A stretch of 64,000 nt of DNA, taken from contig PYSS01000071.1 in assembly GCA_003049465.1 (NCBI GenBank), forward strand, positions 83,294-147,293, read 5' to 3'. The notes beneath the pieces are model-generated. The model searched no databases. It saw only the letters and a program-made list of their open reading frames with translations, and was not told where the DNA came from. The stretch is from Magnaporthiopsis rhizophila (lineage: Eukaryota; Ascomycota; Sordariomycetes; Magnaporthales; Magnaporthaceae). Positions 46,163-55,227 of this stretch are shown here, one piece after another (the first letter of the stretch is position 1; each line of letters opens with the position of its first letter). Both the position numbers and the translations under genes were made by a program.

Positions 46163-46949
46163 ACGAGAGCACCCGGGGAGACGGGACGAGGTTTGCGCGA
46201 CAGCCGATGCTGGCTAAACAAGGCCGGTGCAAGCCTCGCCGCAGCGGGCCGCTTGCCTCGGGTAGATGGGGAGTTCGCTTGAGACGGGCCCGTCGGGCTG
46301 GCTAATGCTTTGCGTTCGAGCCATCACCTGGAGAGGAAATCCGGGAGCACAGGCTCCGTGGGCTCTTGGGCGCGCGGAGCCATGGTGTGGACCGTTTCTT
46401 GCATGGCAGCGGCCAGACCATCCCCTTTCGGTCGCGGCTTTCTTGGGTATGCTGTTTGCGGAATGGGCTGGCTGGCGGCGGGCCCTGATGGCGGCACTGG
46501 GGCTCGGCTGAAGATGGTCGGGTCGTGGTAGGGAAAAATTGCGAGCGCATGCCGCCGGGATGACGGGGCTGCTCGCCGGCGGCGGCTCCAGGCAATAATA
46601 AGGCTTGGCTCCACCACGACCATCGGCCTCGCTTATTAGGCCAAGCTCGCCAGCGACAATAAGCGAGCCAATGGCAGCAGACTGAATGCTGGAAGCACGG
46701 CGATCGCAATCCCTGTCTCACGCGGGGATCTCGGTCCACAGCCGAGCGAAACTCGTGGGGTACCTTGGCATCTAGGACCCCTGAGCAGAGAACCGGCCTT
46801 TTTCGGCAGCAGAGCTACGGCAGTGATCTGCCGGGAGAAAGGGTGATTGGAGGAAAAGGTCCATGCTTCGGGCGGCTGCAAAGAGAGGTCAAAATATACA
46901 TGCATGGGGCTAGAATCGGCCATTTACGCCATGACCCCTGTGAGCCTCG
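46163..46949. other. GH7 upstream region
   Basis: About 790 bp beyond the TATA box on the gene strand. It presumably includes the rest of the cellulase promoter. No supported gene. Confidence 0.45.
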
Positions 46950-47420
46950 TCAAGAAATTCCCACACGACGCCTTTTAAGCAACAATGTCCGTCTCGCGTG
47001 CCTACTCGTCAAAGACAGCGGCCGCAGGGCGTTTTGTGGCTTGCGCTCGGTTAGCAGTGAGAACCTCACCCCAAGACAAGGTTCAGAGCTGTCGGAATAC
47101 TCACTTCTTGGTCCTGGAAGGGTGATTATATCCCTCCTGACGCTTCCAGGTTTCTGGTCCTCGTATTCCGGTAAATACAACGGAGTCGGGTAGTCGAGAA
47201 GCTCCTCGACGAACATATCCAGCGGGGCGATCCTGAACTGTTCCTTCCACTTTCCCGATGCGCCGAGCCTCTGCCAAGAGGACGAGATGGTCGACTGTTT
47301 CTGGTCCTCGTATTCCGGTAAAAGAAATTTGCTCGTTTTGATACAACTTCTCCCTTTTTCCGTTTGGTAAAAGCTTTCGGTGATTGTCAAAGCTTTGGTA
47401 ACTTTTGGAGTGGGAAACAT
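46950..47420 (-). pseudogene. Unassigned relic with repeated LPEYEDQK peptide
   Basis: A 156-codon minus frame with two copies of LPEYEDQK, 49 residues apart, encoded by identical 26-bp DNA repeats. Between them lies WKEQFRIAPLDMFVEELLDY. I recognise no family. A frame shifted by one also stays open, so coding status is doubtful; a decayed gene piece is my best reading. Confidence 0.35.
47150..47322. repeat. 26-bp direct repeat pair
   Basis: The 26-bp sequence beginning GTTTCTGGTCCTCGTATTCC occurs identically at 47150-47175 and 47297-47322, 147 bp apart (49 codons). Confidence 0.9.
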
Positions 47421-47439
47421 TTAGGAAAGCATTCGGAAA

Positions 47440-47655
47440 GGGAAGCGGGAAAGGATATAGGAAAGGAAAAAGGAAAAGAAAAGGAAAAAGGAAAAGAAAA
47501 GGAAAAAGGAAAAGAAAAGGAAATAGGAAAAGAAAAGGAAATAGGAAAAGAAAAGAAATAGGAAAAGAAAAGAAATAGGAAAAGAAAAGAAATAGGAAAA
47601 GAAAAGAAATAGGAAATAAAAGAAATAGGAGAGGAAATAGGAAAGAAAATACTAT
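47440..47655 (+). repeat. Purine tract AGGAAATAGGAAA
   Basis: About 215 bp of GGAAAAGAAAAGGAAATA words, ending at the stop codon of the PD-(D/E)xK-like gene. On that gene's strand it is a downstream pyrimidine tract. Confidence 0.92.
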
Positions 47656-49314
47656 CTATTCGGCCTCCTCCTCCTCGACGCCAAGCAGCTCCATCATCCA
47701 CAATTTGAAGGGCCCATCCATCCAAGCAGCGAGGGCGCGAAGAACAGCGAGAAAGGCGTAAAGCGTCAGCAGGTCCCCGGTGCCACCGACGTCGACAGGG
47801 CCGACGATTTCGATGCCGACGTCGTCGCCCCTATCGCACGCGAAGTAGAGATCCCACCTCCTTTCGCCGCCCAAGAGGAGGGGAAGCGTCACGAAACGGG
47901 GCCGGGAATTGCCGCAAAGCGCCCGCACGCGCTCGTGCCAGGCCGTGGCCCAGACGGCCAGCTGGATGCGGCCCCGGTTCAGGTCGTTGTCGGCGCTTTT
48001 TGTCGACACGACCACCCCGGTCGGCCTCCTCGTCAAGGGACGGTAAACGGTCTGGCTGATGGTCTCCAGGCCGTCAGGCTGGGTAGTGACCACCTCTTCG
48101 ACCCTTTGCCTGAGGGCGCCGTAGTCGGGACGTTGGTTCTTTGGCGGGTCGTCGAGCGCCAGGACAAAGGCGAAATCGGCCATTGTTTTGCCACCACCCG
48201 CCGCCGCCACAGTCGCCGCCACCGAAGTTGCCGCGGCCGATTCGCCCACGTCGGATACTGCCGAGCATGGCGACGCTGCCGGTGGCGGTCTGGATGCGGT
48301 GGGAGCAGCGCCGAGGCCGAAGCTGTTGTCGGCTTTGGTAGGCAGCCACTCGGGCACAACGGCCGCCGTCGTGATCTGCTCCAGCGCGACGCCGCGACGG
48401 GACCGGACGGCAAGCTCCAAAAGCGGCGTGTGGACGGATGCGTTCCAGGCGCTTTCCGAGTGCCCCATCCGCAGGGCCTCGGCCGCCGCACGCTGGAGTT
48501 TGCGGAGCATCATGAACTCCCTGTTTGCTCGTCCGACGGCTGTTGGGGTGTACTTCTCTCCCGTCTCCGCCTCCACGTCCGACTCCGAGTCTGGTGTCCA
48601 CAGCTGGCTGTCTTGGCTTTCGGGCTCGAAGAAGTATATTGAAGGCCATTCACGGGCTTCCGGATCCTTCCTCATGGCCAGCTCGCGGGCGGCGGCAGGG
48701 ATGAAGCCGGTGCGGTACTTCACCACGTTTTTGATGCTCTCGAAAAGGCCTTGGACGTCTTGGGGCAGCTGGGCCTTGGCGTCGTCGTTTATTGGGACGT
48801 ATCTGATGGGCGGTCTCAGATTTTGGAGTTGGTCGATGCGCTCGACGGGGCTCATGGATAGGGGCTGCTTGGGAGGACGGCCGCGGGTAACCGCTGGGCG
48901 TGGGTCATCGGACAGTCTCGACGGCGGTCGCTGCTGGTGTGTGAGCTCACATCCAACCCGCAAGGATCTGGCCAGAGATTGCTGGAGACTTACCAGCGCC
49001 GTTTCGTTTGCATTGGAAAGATTGTTGGGTGGACAGGTCGACATGGGCGTCGTGGCTTCTTCACCAGAGTTCTCGACGCCCTCCAAGTCGAGCCTCCTGC
49101 GCTTGGAAGGCGGCTGTGATCGAGGCGGAGGGGGCTGTCGTGGCAGCGACGAGTCGGGAGGCGTGGGCGGCATGACTTTGGGTCGCGGTTTGGTCTCGAC
49201 AGAGTCGTCTCTCACCTCCCCATCCGCTTGTAGCCTATCCGCGGCCGCGTCGAGCCACGACCGGACACAATTGCAACCGCTGCAGAGGCACGTTGTGACT
49301 ACTTGATCCTGCAT
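47656..49314 (-). CDS. PD-(D/E)xK nuclease-like fungal protein
   Basis: A 552-aa intronless frame. The ATG at 49314 (MQDQVVTTCLCSGCNCVRSW) was chosen because similar fungal proteins start just before a WL helix; the frame upstream has no ATG. After a disordered Pro/Arg-rich region comes a C-terminal domain of the fungal PDDEXK type: SAWNASVHTPLLELAV, KTMADFAFVLALDDP (candidate metal-binding D380), TVYRPLTRRPTGVVVSTK, then GRIQLAVWATAWHERV, FVTLPLLLGGERRWDLYF and a helical end. Family members usually have E-x-K at the strand end; here it reads S437-T-K439, so the acid is missing. It may be catalytically dead or may use another residue. The gene lies between two inverted purine/pyrimidine tracts. 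Confidence 0.75.
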   Translation of the reverse strand: MQDQVVTTCLCSGCNCVRSWLDAAADRLQADGEVRDDSVETKPRPKVMPPTPPDSSLPRQPPPPRSQPPSKRRRLDLEGVENSGEEATTPMSTCPPNNLSNANETALVSLQQSLARSLRVGCELTHQQRPPSRLSDDPRPAVTRGRPPKQPLSMSPVERIDQLQNLRPPIRYVPINDDAKAQLPQDVQGLFESIKNVVKYRTGFIPAAARELAMRKDPEAREWPSIYFFEPESQDSQLWTPDSESDVEAETGEKYTPTAVGRANREFMMLRKLQRAAAEALRMGHSESAWNASVHTPLLELAVRSRRGVALEQITTAAVVPEWLPTKADNSFGLGAAPTASRPPPAASPCSAVSDVGESAAATSVAATVAAAGGGKTMADFAFVLALDDPPKNQRPDYGALRQRVEEVVTTQPDGLETISQTVYRPLTRRPTGVVVSTKSADNDLNRGRIQLAVWATAWHERVRALCGNSRPRFVTLPLLLGGERRWDLYFACDRGDDVGIEIVGPVDVGGTGDLLTLYAFLAVLRALAAWMDGPFKLWMMELLGVEEEEAE

Positions 49315-49435
49315 GCCGGCTTTGTTGGAGGGAGGCCTGGAGGTGGTTGCGTTGGAGCGACGTGAAGCCAAGGCCTTGTTATTGGCGTCATTGGGTCGGG
49401 CTGGCCACGCCGAGACCAAATGGCCAAAAGCATAT

Positions 49436-49565
49436 TTTCTCCTAATTCTTCTTTTTATATTTCCTTTAATTCCTAGTTCCTTTTTTTCCTAGTTCCCTTT
49501 TTTTTCTATTCTTTTCTTTCTTTTCTTTCTTCTCAGTTCCCTTTTTTCCTATTGCCTTTTCCTGG
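49436..49565 (+). repeat. Pyrimidine tract TTTCCTAGTTCC
   Basis: T/C-rich run of TTTCCTAGTTCC and TTTTCTTTC words, about 120 bp upstream of the PD-(D/E)xK-like start codon. It is inverted relative to the tract at 47440-47655. Confidence 0.9.
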
Positions 49566-49880
49566 TGCTTCCTTCCCTGCTTTATCCAATACCATACCAG
49601 CGTAGGTAATCAGACCCGCAGGCTCCCCCCACTGCTTTTCATGTTGCCCATTCGTGTTGCTTTCATCCTTTTTTCCGCTTCCTGCATCACGCAGAGCTGT
49701 CCCTGCAACCTTCACCGCAGGTCGCCGTTCTAACCCAGAGAGCTGATGGTATAGGCGGGGACCAGTCGTACCATCAGCTCCTGGAGTTAGCGACACAGCG
49801 ACCTGCGGAAATTAGACGACGCGACGTTATCATGGAGGTCTCGACCGAGCACCACGCAAAGAGGCGACAAGTACCAAGCT

Positions 49881-51244
49881 ATGATGAAGTTCATCTCGGA
49901 CAACGAGAGGCGACGGTTGCGAGGCGATGGCGAAGTCCATCTCGGACAACGAGGGGCGACAAGCACGAGGCGACGGCGAAGTTCATCTCGGACAACGAGA
50001 AAGAGACCACCCGTTCGTTGTGAGTAGCATCAAGTCCCGTCATCCGGGGTACGCCGACGACAGAAGCCTAACTAACCTGGGCTGCATTCAAGGAGAGGAC
50101 CAGTTTCCTTTGGGAGAATGCCTACTATTATAATGAGGACGGGAGCGAAATCTGGCAGTTGGCCAAGGAGCTCGAGGAAAGCCTACTCGGATTGGTTTGT
50201 CGCGCTCCCCGTCGTGCCTGACAACACTGGCATCGGCGTCGACTACGACCTTGCTCGCCATGGCCTGTTGCATCATTGCCGACAAACGCGTTCGAGACGG
50301 GCTGGCTGGCCGCGAGGACGATCCTGCTGCAGCCGGCGCCGGCGAGACCGACGGCGGAAATGGATCTTCCACCAAGAAGGGCGGTTTCGCTTCGACCAAG
50401 TCCCTCGACCGGCTCGCAGCATGCCCAGGGACTACGAGTACTTCTTTGTCATGGCCCAATCCGGAGCTAGGTAACAAGCCTCTTTTTCCCTTTTCCCTTT
50501 CCCTTTACTTCCCACTGCGGCGCTAGTACCTCCCAGCCGCATAGTTGCGCAAAGTGACACGAGCCTCACAGGGTCAAGGCCGCAGATACCCCGTCAGCGT
50601 CCGTCAGTCATCCGTCATCTTGTCGGGAGATGTCCTTGGAGCCAGCGTTGTCGACGAGCATTCCGCTTACTCCTGTGTAGAAACAGATCGACGTATGGCC
50701 CTTGCCAGTGGTGATCAGAACCATCAAGTGCCGCCGTGGTGTGACCTTCGCATCCCGCCTTTCGAGCACAAGTTCCAGAACCAGAAGGACACGCAGGCCG
50801 CCAGCGCACGAGACCAAACACGCCGTGATACAGGCTACAACAGCGCGCTGGATTCGGCGCACATCGCCCCGGCCGAGGAAACCTTCTGGTTTAACTCCAA
50901 TATGATGGACAGGTACCGTTCAAGGCGTGCCGGATTGGTGTCCACCAAGACGAGCCCAATCTTATCGTGCTCTGGCGCGACACCCACACCCTGTTTGACG
51001 CCCGGTAGCTCCACATAGCAACCAAGGCGAGATCATCTCTGTCGGCAGCGGCCGCCTGAGCTCCGCAGATGTAGATGTAGCATTACTAAATCAAGAAACC
51101 GTCCCCTTGCACGTACCCCTCGCAGCTTGTCCTCCACGTTCTACCGTCTACATCCAACGAGCTTTGTCGAGCTTTCACAACCGCCGGCTCCGAAACCCTA
51201 TCGGAGACATCCTAGTCGAGTTCCTTCTCCCGCGGTTCGTCTAG
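49881..51244 (+). pseudogene. Decayed gene of unknown family
   Basis: Protein-like pieces follow one another in changing frames: MMKFISDNERRRLRGDGE at 49881, FLWENAYYYNEDGSEIWQLA near 50103-50165, RIPPFEHKFQNQKDTQAAS near 50750, DEPNLIVLWRDTHTLFDAR near 50955-51008 (then TAG), and SNQGEIISVGSGRLSSADVD running to LVEFLLPRFV and a stop at 51244. At least three frameshifts or stops separate them. No named family is evident. The last stretch of about 75 residues is the best preserved. The 5' end includes a tandem 46-bp repeat. Confidence 0.5.
49886..50004 (+). repeat. Tandem repeat, unit 46-47 bp
   Basis: Three starts of GAAGTTCATCTCGGACAACG (at 49886, 49932 as GAAGTCC, and 49979), the last copy truncated. 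Confidence 0.8.
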
Positions 51245-51505
51245 TCCCTATGTAGAGACAGCAATTCGCCCTTGTTCAGTGTAAATATATATGCAAATGC
51301 GAGCACGAACAATGATAACAGGAAGGTGGTGTGGTACGATGAACATGCACTCAAACTTCGGTACAGCATGATGGTAATGGTAGAGTTTCGTGTTGATAGC
51401 AAGTTACGTCTAGAGAAAGGCGATACGCATATCATCCTGCTCGGTCAAGGTACCTTACTTTGTTAGAAAGAAAAGCGATGGCGAAATACTTAGGAGACAG
51501 GCAGT

Positions 51506-52453
51506 CTACGGCGCTGATCCTAGGGTTTTGAACTCCCTTCCAAGCTGCTCGTTGAGATCCAGGGTCTCCCTCACGCCGGCCCTGCATACCGGGCACTTCC
51601 CGAAGATGCCATAAGCGACAGGCGCGCTCTGACATATCCGCTTCCAGCACCCATTACAAACGATGGTCATGCAGGGCAGAAGCACTCCCTTCTCGGGCAC
51701 CTCTTCGTCATCGCCACCCTTACCATCCCCATCGGCGGCACCAGTAGCGGCAGCAGCAAGGTCGTCGAGAAGCGGCACGGAAACGCGGCCGGCCAAGCAG
51801 ACGGGACATGTCACCCTGGGCGGCAGCACCGACGTGCGGTCGTGGATCCAGGACGCCAGATTCGGGTAGTAGCACGTCTCCTCGCGGACGCTAGGGCGCT
51901 CGCACCGGAGCACCGCCTTGGCCGCCTCCAGCACGTCGGCCGCGGCGGTCTCGGCCTGCCGCTCGAGCCTGTCGAACTCGGCCTGCGCGTGGCGCGCCTC
52001 CTCGTCGCCGCGCAGACGGAACACGCCGCGCAGCACGGGAGCCCACGACGAGTCCCAGTCGCCGCCGGCGAAGAGGGCGTCCTGTGCCGTGGACGCCAGG
52101 TCGCCGCGCCGGAACGACGGGTTCGCCGCCGCCGCCGCCGCCTGCTGCTCGTCGTCCCCCGCGCTCCACTGCGGCACCTCGCGGGCCAGGCATCGCAGGT
52201 GGTTGGCCCCCGGCATGATGAGCGGGGCGACGTCGCTGGTGGCCGCGGCGTAGATCATGCGCGACATCGCCGCCTGCGCCGGGGAGCCGGGAGCCAGCGA
52301 TTCGGCCATCTTCATCAGCTCGTCTGTTAGGGTTGGAACCTTGGGCATGTCGAACGCGGCGTCGATCACGGAGGAGAGCCTCTTCTCAAAGTTGGCGTAT
52401 GCCGCAATAAGCCGAGCTTGCGCCCGGTCCAGAGACACCGCGTCGGCGCTCAT
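51506..52453 (-). CDS. RING-like zinc protein, paralog A
   Basis: An intronless 315-aa protein from ATG 52453. It shares an order of motifs with two genes at 55.2 and 61.3 kb: PGSPAQAAMSRMIYAA (residues 55-70), FAGGDWDSSWAPVL (128-141), REETCYYPNLASWI (190-203), then a RING-like site. Zinc ligands read CPVC (216, 219), C261, C266, C269 and CPVC (287, 290). The usual His after C261 is replaced: the segment reads LPCMTIVCNGCW where GH would be expected at MT. RING folds usually act as ubiquitin E3 modules, so such a role is possible but unproven. No signal or membrane segment. The upstream helical part is family-specific and unknown to me. Confidence 0.8.
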   Translation of the reverse strand: MSADAVSLDRAQARLIAAYANFEKRLSSVIDAAFDMPKVPTLTDELMKMAESLAPGSPAQAAMSRMIYAAATSDVAPLIMPGANHLRCLAREVPQWSAGDDEQQAAAAAANPSFRRGDLASTAQDALFAGGDWDSSWAPVLRGVFRLRGDEEARHAQAEFDRLERQAETAAADVLEAAKAVLRCERPSVREETCYYPNLASWIHDRTSVLPPRVTCPVCLAGRVSVPLLDDLAAAATGAADGDGKGGDDEEVPEKGVLLPCMTIVCNGCWKRICQSAPVAYGIFGKCPVCRAGVRETLDLNEQLGREFKTLGSAP

Positions 52454-53173
52454 GGCTGTTCTGGGTGTGCTAGTGTGATAGGATACGGTTAGCTTCTTGC
52501 TGGTAGTAATGACACTGCTGGCTCAATCCGTGATAGTAATAGTAATATGACACTGACACTGCTAGCTCTACCAACCTTCCTGAAATCTCGAATGCGTCCG
52601 AGGTTTTGCAAGGAATGGGTCGATGGGACTCGGAGAACGGCAGACCACACCAGTATATATGCATGCAACCGCGGAACCACAAAGAAACCACTCCCATTGT
52701 AATCACGTAGCCAGCCCTTCTATCAAAGGTCGAGCCATCTTATTGACACGGAGTTGGATACGTTGGAAACCTCGGAGCATTCATTGTGAGATACCAGAAC
52801 CATGGTGAACAAAGAAGCCTTTGTCAATTTCGCGGCTGGCCTCCGTTGTTCGTGAATTTGTTTCCACCTGTGATGTTCTTTTTCCACCTCGACCACCCGA
52901 CGCCCGCCGCCAACAAGAACTCACGCCACCAGATTCCAAAAACAAAGAAAGACGCCAACCTCCAAACACATGCAATAACCTTTACCAAACCAAGAAAAAT
53001 AGCCTTGTCCACAGCTAGCCCCACGTTTGCAACTCCGACACGTAGCGATGATGTAGCGACTTTAGATAAGTAGGAACATCAGTGGCAGGCGCCCAGCTCT
53101 TCCAGACTTGTTCATCAACTCCATCATTCCCGCTGACGAGCTGGGCAATAGGTGGAGCGGGTGAATGGGAATA
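52454..53173. other. Intergenic region upstream of paralog A
   Basis: About 720 bp, probably the promoter of paralog A. No supported gene. Confidence 0.5.
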
Positions 53174-53796
53174 TCAAAGCTCTGGAGCACTGAGCTGCCA
53201 CATGGGCCCGGGAGGAAATGTTGCGTCCTGCTGACGGAAAAATGTCTCCGAGGTTAGCACCAAGATCCTAGACCAAAAGAGATGATTCCCAGTTTTGAGT
53301 TGCATCAGGGGACATGCCTGAGTTGCAAAATACAATAGGATATGTGAGTGAAGGCTGATGGTGATAAACTTGCAGCCGCCGAAAGTATAATTCCCTTCTG
53401 GAAGATCCGCGGTCAGCTGAGGAAGGTCTGTGGCGGTCCGTGGTGGCATGTGGAGGAGATAAATACCTGTACGGTGTACTCGTCTTGAGTCTCGAGCTTG
53501 TGATGCGAATGGAAACATTGATAAGTGGGCTCCTCTTGCATTCTCTTGTGAAGATTCGTCTTGTGGACTCTCGTCCTGCTCGGGCTTGTACTCTGGTGAG
53601 CCTTCCGAATGGTTCGTCTCTTGGACTCGCGTCCTGTCTCGGGCTTGTACTCGAGTTCCTTGGATTCTCCCGCGAGTTCGTCCGGGGCGGGGTAGCTTAC
53701 GTCTTGGGAGTCCCGGTCTTCGATGCGTCGAGCTCTTGATGCGGATAGCGGATTCTTCTGCGGTGCCTCTGGGACTGTCTTGACGACGTCCCTGTT
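53174..53796 (-). other. Repeat-rich open region, coding status doubtful
   Basis: Two overlapping minus frames (ending at 53174 and 53413) are open over low-complexity DNA. A unit containing TCGGGCTTGTACTC is repeated at about 53558-53590 and 53609-53650, and encodes YKPEQDESPQ-like peptides. The 53174 frame ends in a more protein-like stretch (LPEGNYTFGGCKFITISLHS). I see no family, so it is not called a gene. Confidence 0.35.
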
Positions 53797-53899
53797 GGGA
53801 GGAGATATTGGAGATGGGAGGATTCGCCGCGGGAGGAGATGTTGGAGATGTGAAGACTCGCCGTGAGAGGAGGTGTTGGAGATGTGAAGACTCGCCGTC
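53797..53899 (+). repeat. Three tandem 34-bp units
   Basis: Units start at 53797, 53831 and 53865, each reading GGGAGGAGAT(A/G)TTGGAGAT followed by a variant of GTGAAGACTCGCCGT. Confidence 0.88.
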
Positions 53900-53924
53900 T
53901 CGCGCCGTGAGCTTGGCCGCGGAT

Positions 53925-54123
53925 CGTTCATTGTCGTATCCCGAGATTCTCATCATTTCCGTCGAACTCGAGACGTGGATAGCGTATTCTCCCACGGCTC
54001 CTCTGGGATTGTTTTGTGTTCCAATTGGAATTAGACAATCTCAGAGGTGAACCGCAGAAGAATCCGTATCCACGTCTCGAGTTCGACGAAAATGATGAGA
54101 ATCTCGGGATACGACAGTGAACG
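53925..54123. repeat. Inverted repeat with 59-bp arms
   Basis: The left arm 53925-53983 and right arm 54065-54123 are near-perfect reverse complements (core CGAACTCGAGACGTGGATA), separated by about 81 bp. The inner part of the loop also matches, inverted, the segment 53741-53775 (GCGGATTCTTCTGCGGT). It could form a hairpin or be the remnant of a MITE-like element. Confidence 0.85.
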
Positions 54124-54176
54124 AACCACGGTTTTCGCCGGGGGACAAAAGCGCCAGGAGCGAAGCTCCTCCCGGG

Positions 54177-54845
54177 TCAGCCTGGAAAAAAGAAAAAGAA
54201 AAAGACTTGACAAAATAATTTTTCGGAAATTGACCCACGGCGTCGAGATCTCCATGAGCAGGAAACCCGCGGTATCGATGTCGGTGGGCATATGAGAGAG
54301 AAGGTCTGGAGCCGGGAAGAGTGGCCATTGCAGAGTAGAGGTGTATGTTTGTGAATCGGTAGGTTTGATTTCCGTGTTCGGGGACTGGAGGAAAAGTTGG
54401 TGATGGGAGGGGAGGAAAGGTTGGTGAGGGGGGGAAAGGTTGGTGAGGGGAGGAGAGGAGGGTGAGATTCCACGTCGGGTTGCAAAACGGTTGGGTCAAC
54501 GAAAAACTGGAACATGCAGACATACGCTCCTGCCTTAATTACGTGCGAGTGGCCAAGCACGTGCTCGGCTGTTGAAGCTCCATCTGCTTCGAGAATCCTT
54601 CCAACTGGTGCCCGCCGTGTTTGATGAACTGGGACGTACCTACTGAGGGAGTACGTACCTCCTCGACCCGATAGGCTCTCCAGTGGCTCCAGTTCTTTCA
54701 GATTGGAGCCATTTTGAATGTTGGAGTAGAAGGCGCGCAGCATGGGTGTCTGAGGGTTCACGGATAGATTTACGCGTTGGGCGTCTCTCCAAATATCCCA
54801 TGATATGACCCTTTTTCCAGGTTCCGCATATCGTACATGCTCCAA
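54177..54845 (-). other. Possible gene remnant
   Basis: A 222-codon minus frame without an ATG at its start. The first two thirds look protein-like (VISWDIWRDAQRVNLSV, TYSLSRYVPVHQTRRAPVG, ASTAEHVLGHSHVIKAG) while the end crosses the G-rich tandem repeat and is not. No family recognised. Confidence 0.3.
54390..54475 (+). repeat. G-rich tandem repeat
   Basis: Four or so copies of GGAAAGGTTGGTGAGGG with small length changes; strongly G-biased on the plus strand. Confidence 0.8.
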
Positions 54846-54992
54846 GTTCCAGACAGCGCATGCAGGATACCTTTTTATCTTTCAAAAGAAAGGACCAAGG
54901 CCTTGCAAAACGAAATGAAGTGACTTAATATGTAAAAATGTATCATATTAATTCGCATTTACCTATCCAGCCTCGGGGCGGACCCGGTCCTC

Positions 54993-55050
54993 CCTTTTCT
55001 TATTTCCTTTTGTGTCCTTTTCCTGGGTCCTTTTCCCCAACCTTTAATAT
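54993..55050 (+). repeat. Pyrimidine tract TTTCCTTTTGTGTCC
   Basis: A short T/C-rich run of the same word type as the tracts at 34.4 and 49.4 kb, about 180 bp downstream of the paralog B gene on its strand. Confidence 0.6.
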
Positions 55051-55227
55051 TTTATTTGCCTCCGCTTTGGCGAACCCAGGCCGGCCTAGGATAGCAATAA
55101 TCACATTGGGATAAAGTCAGGAGGGAAGTACGAGTAAATGCACCAAAAGATGGATATCAGTTCTTCTGCTAGGTTGTTGGAGCAGACTACGCCTTCAACG
55201 CTTACGTGCAAGCCATTGCGGCTCCAA

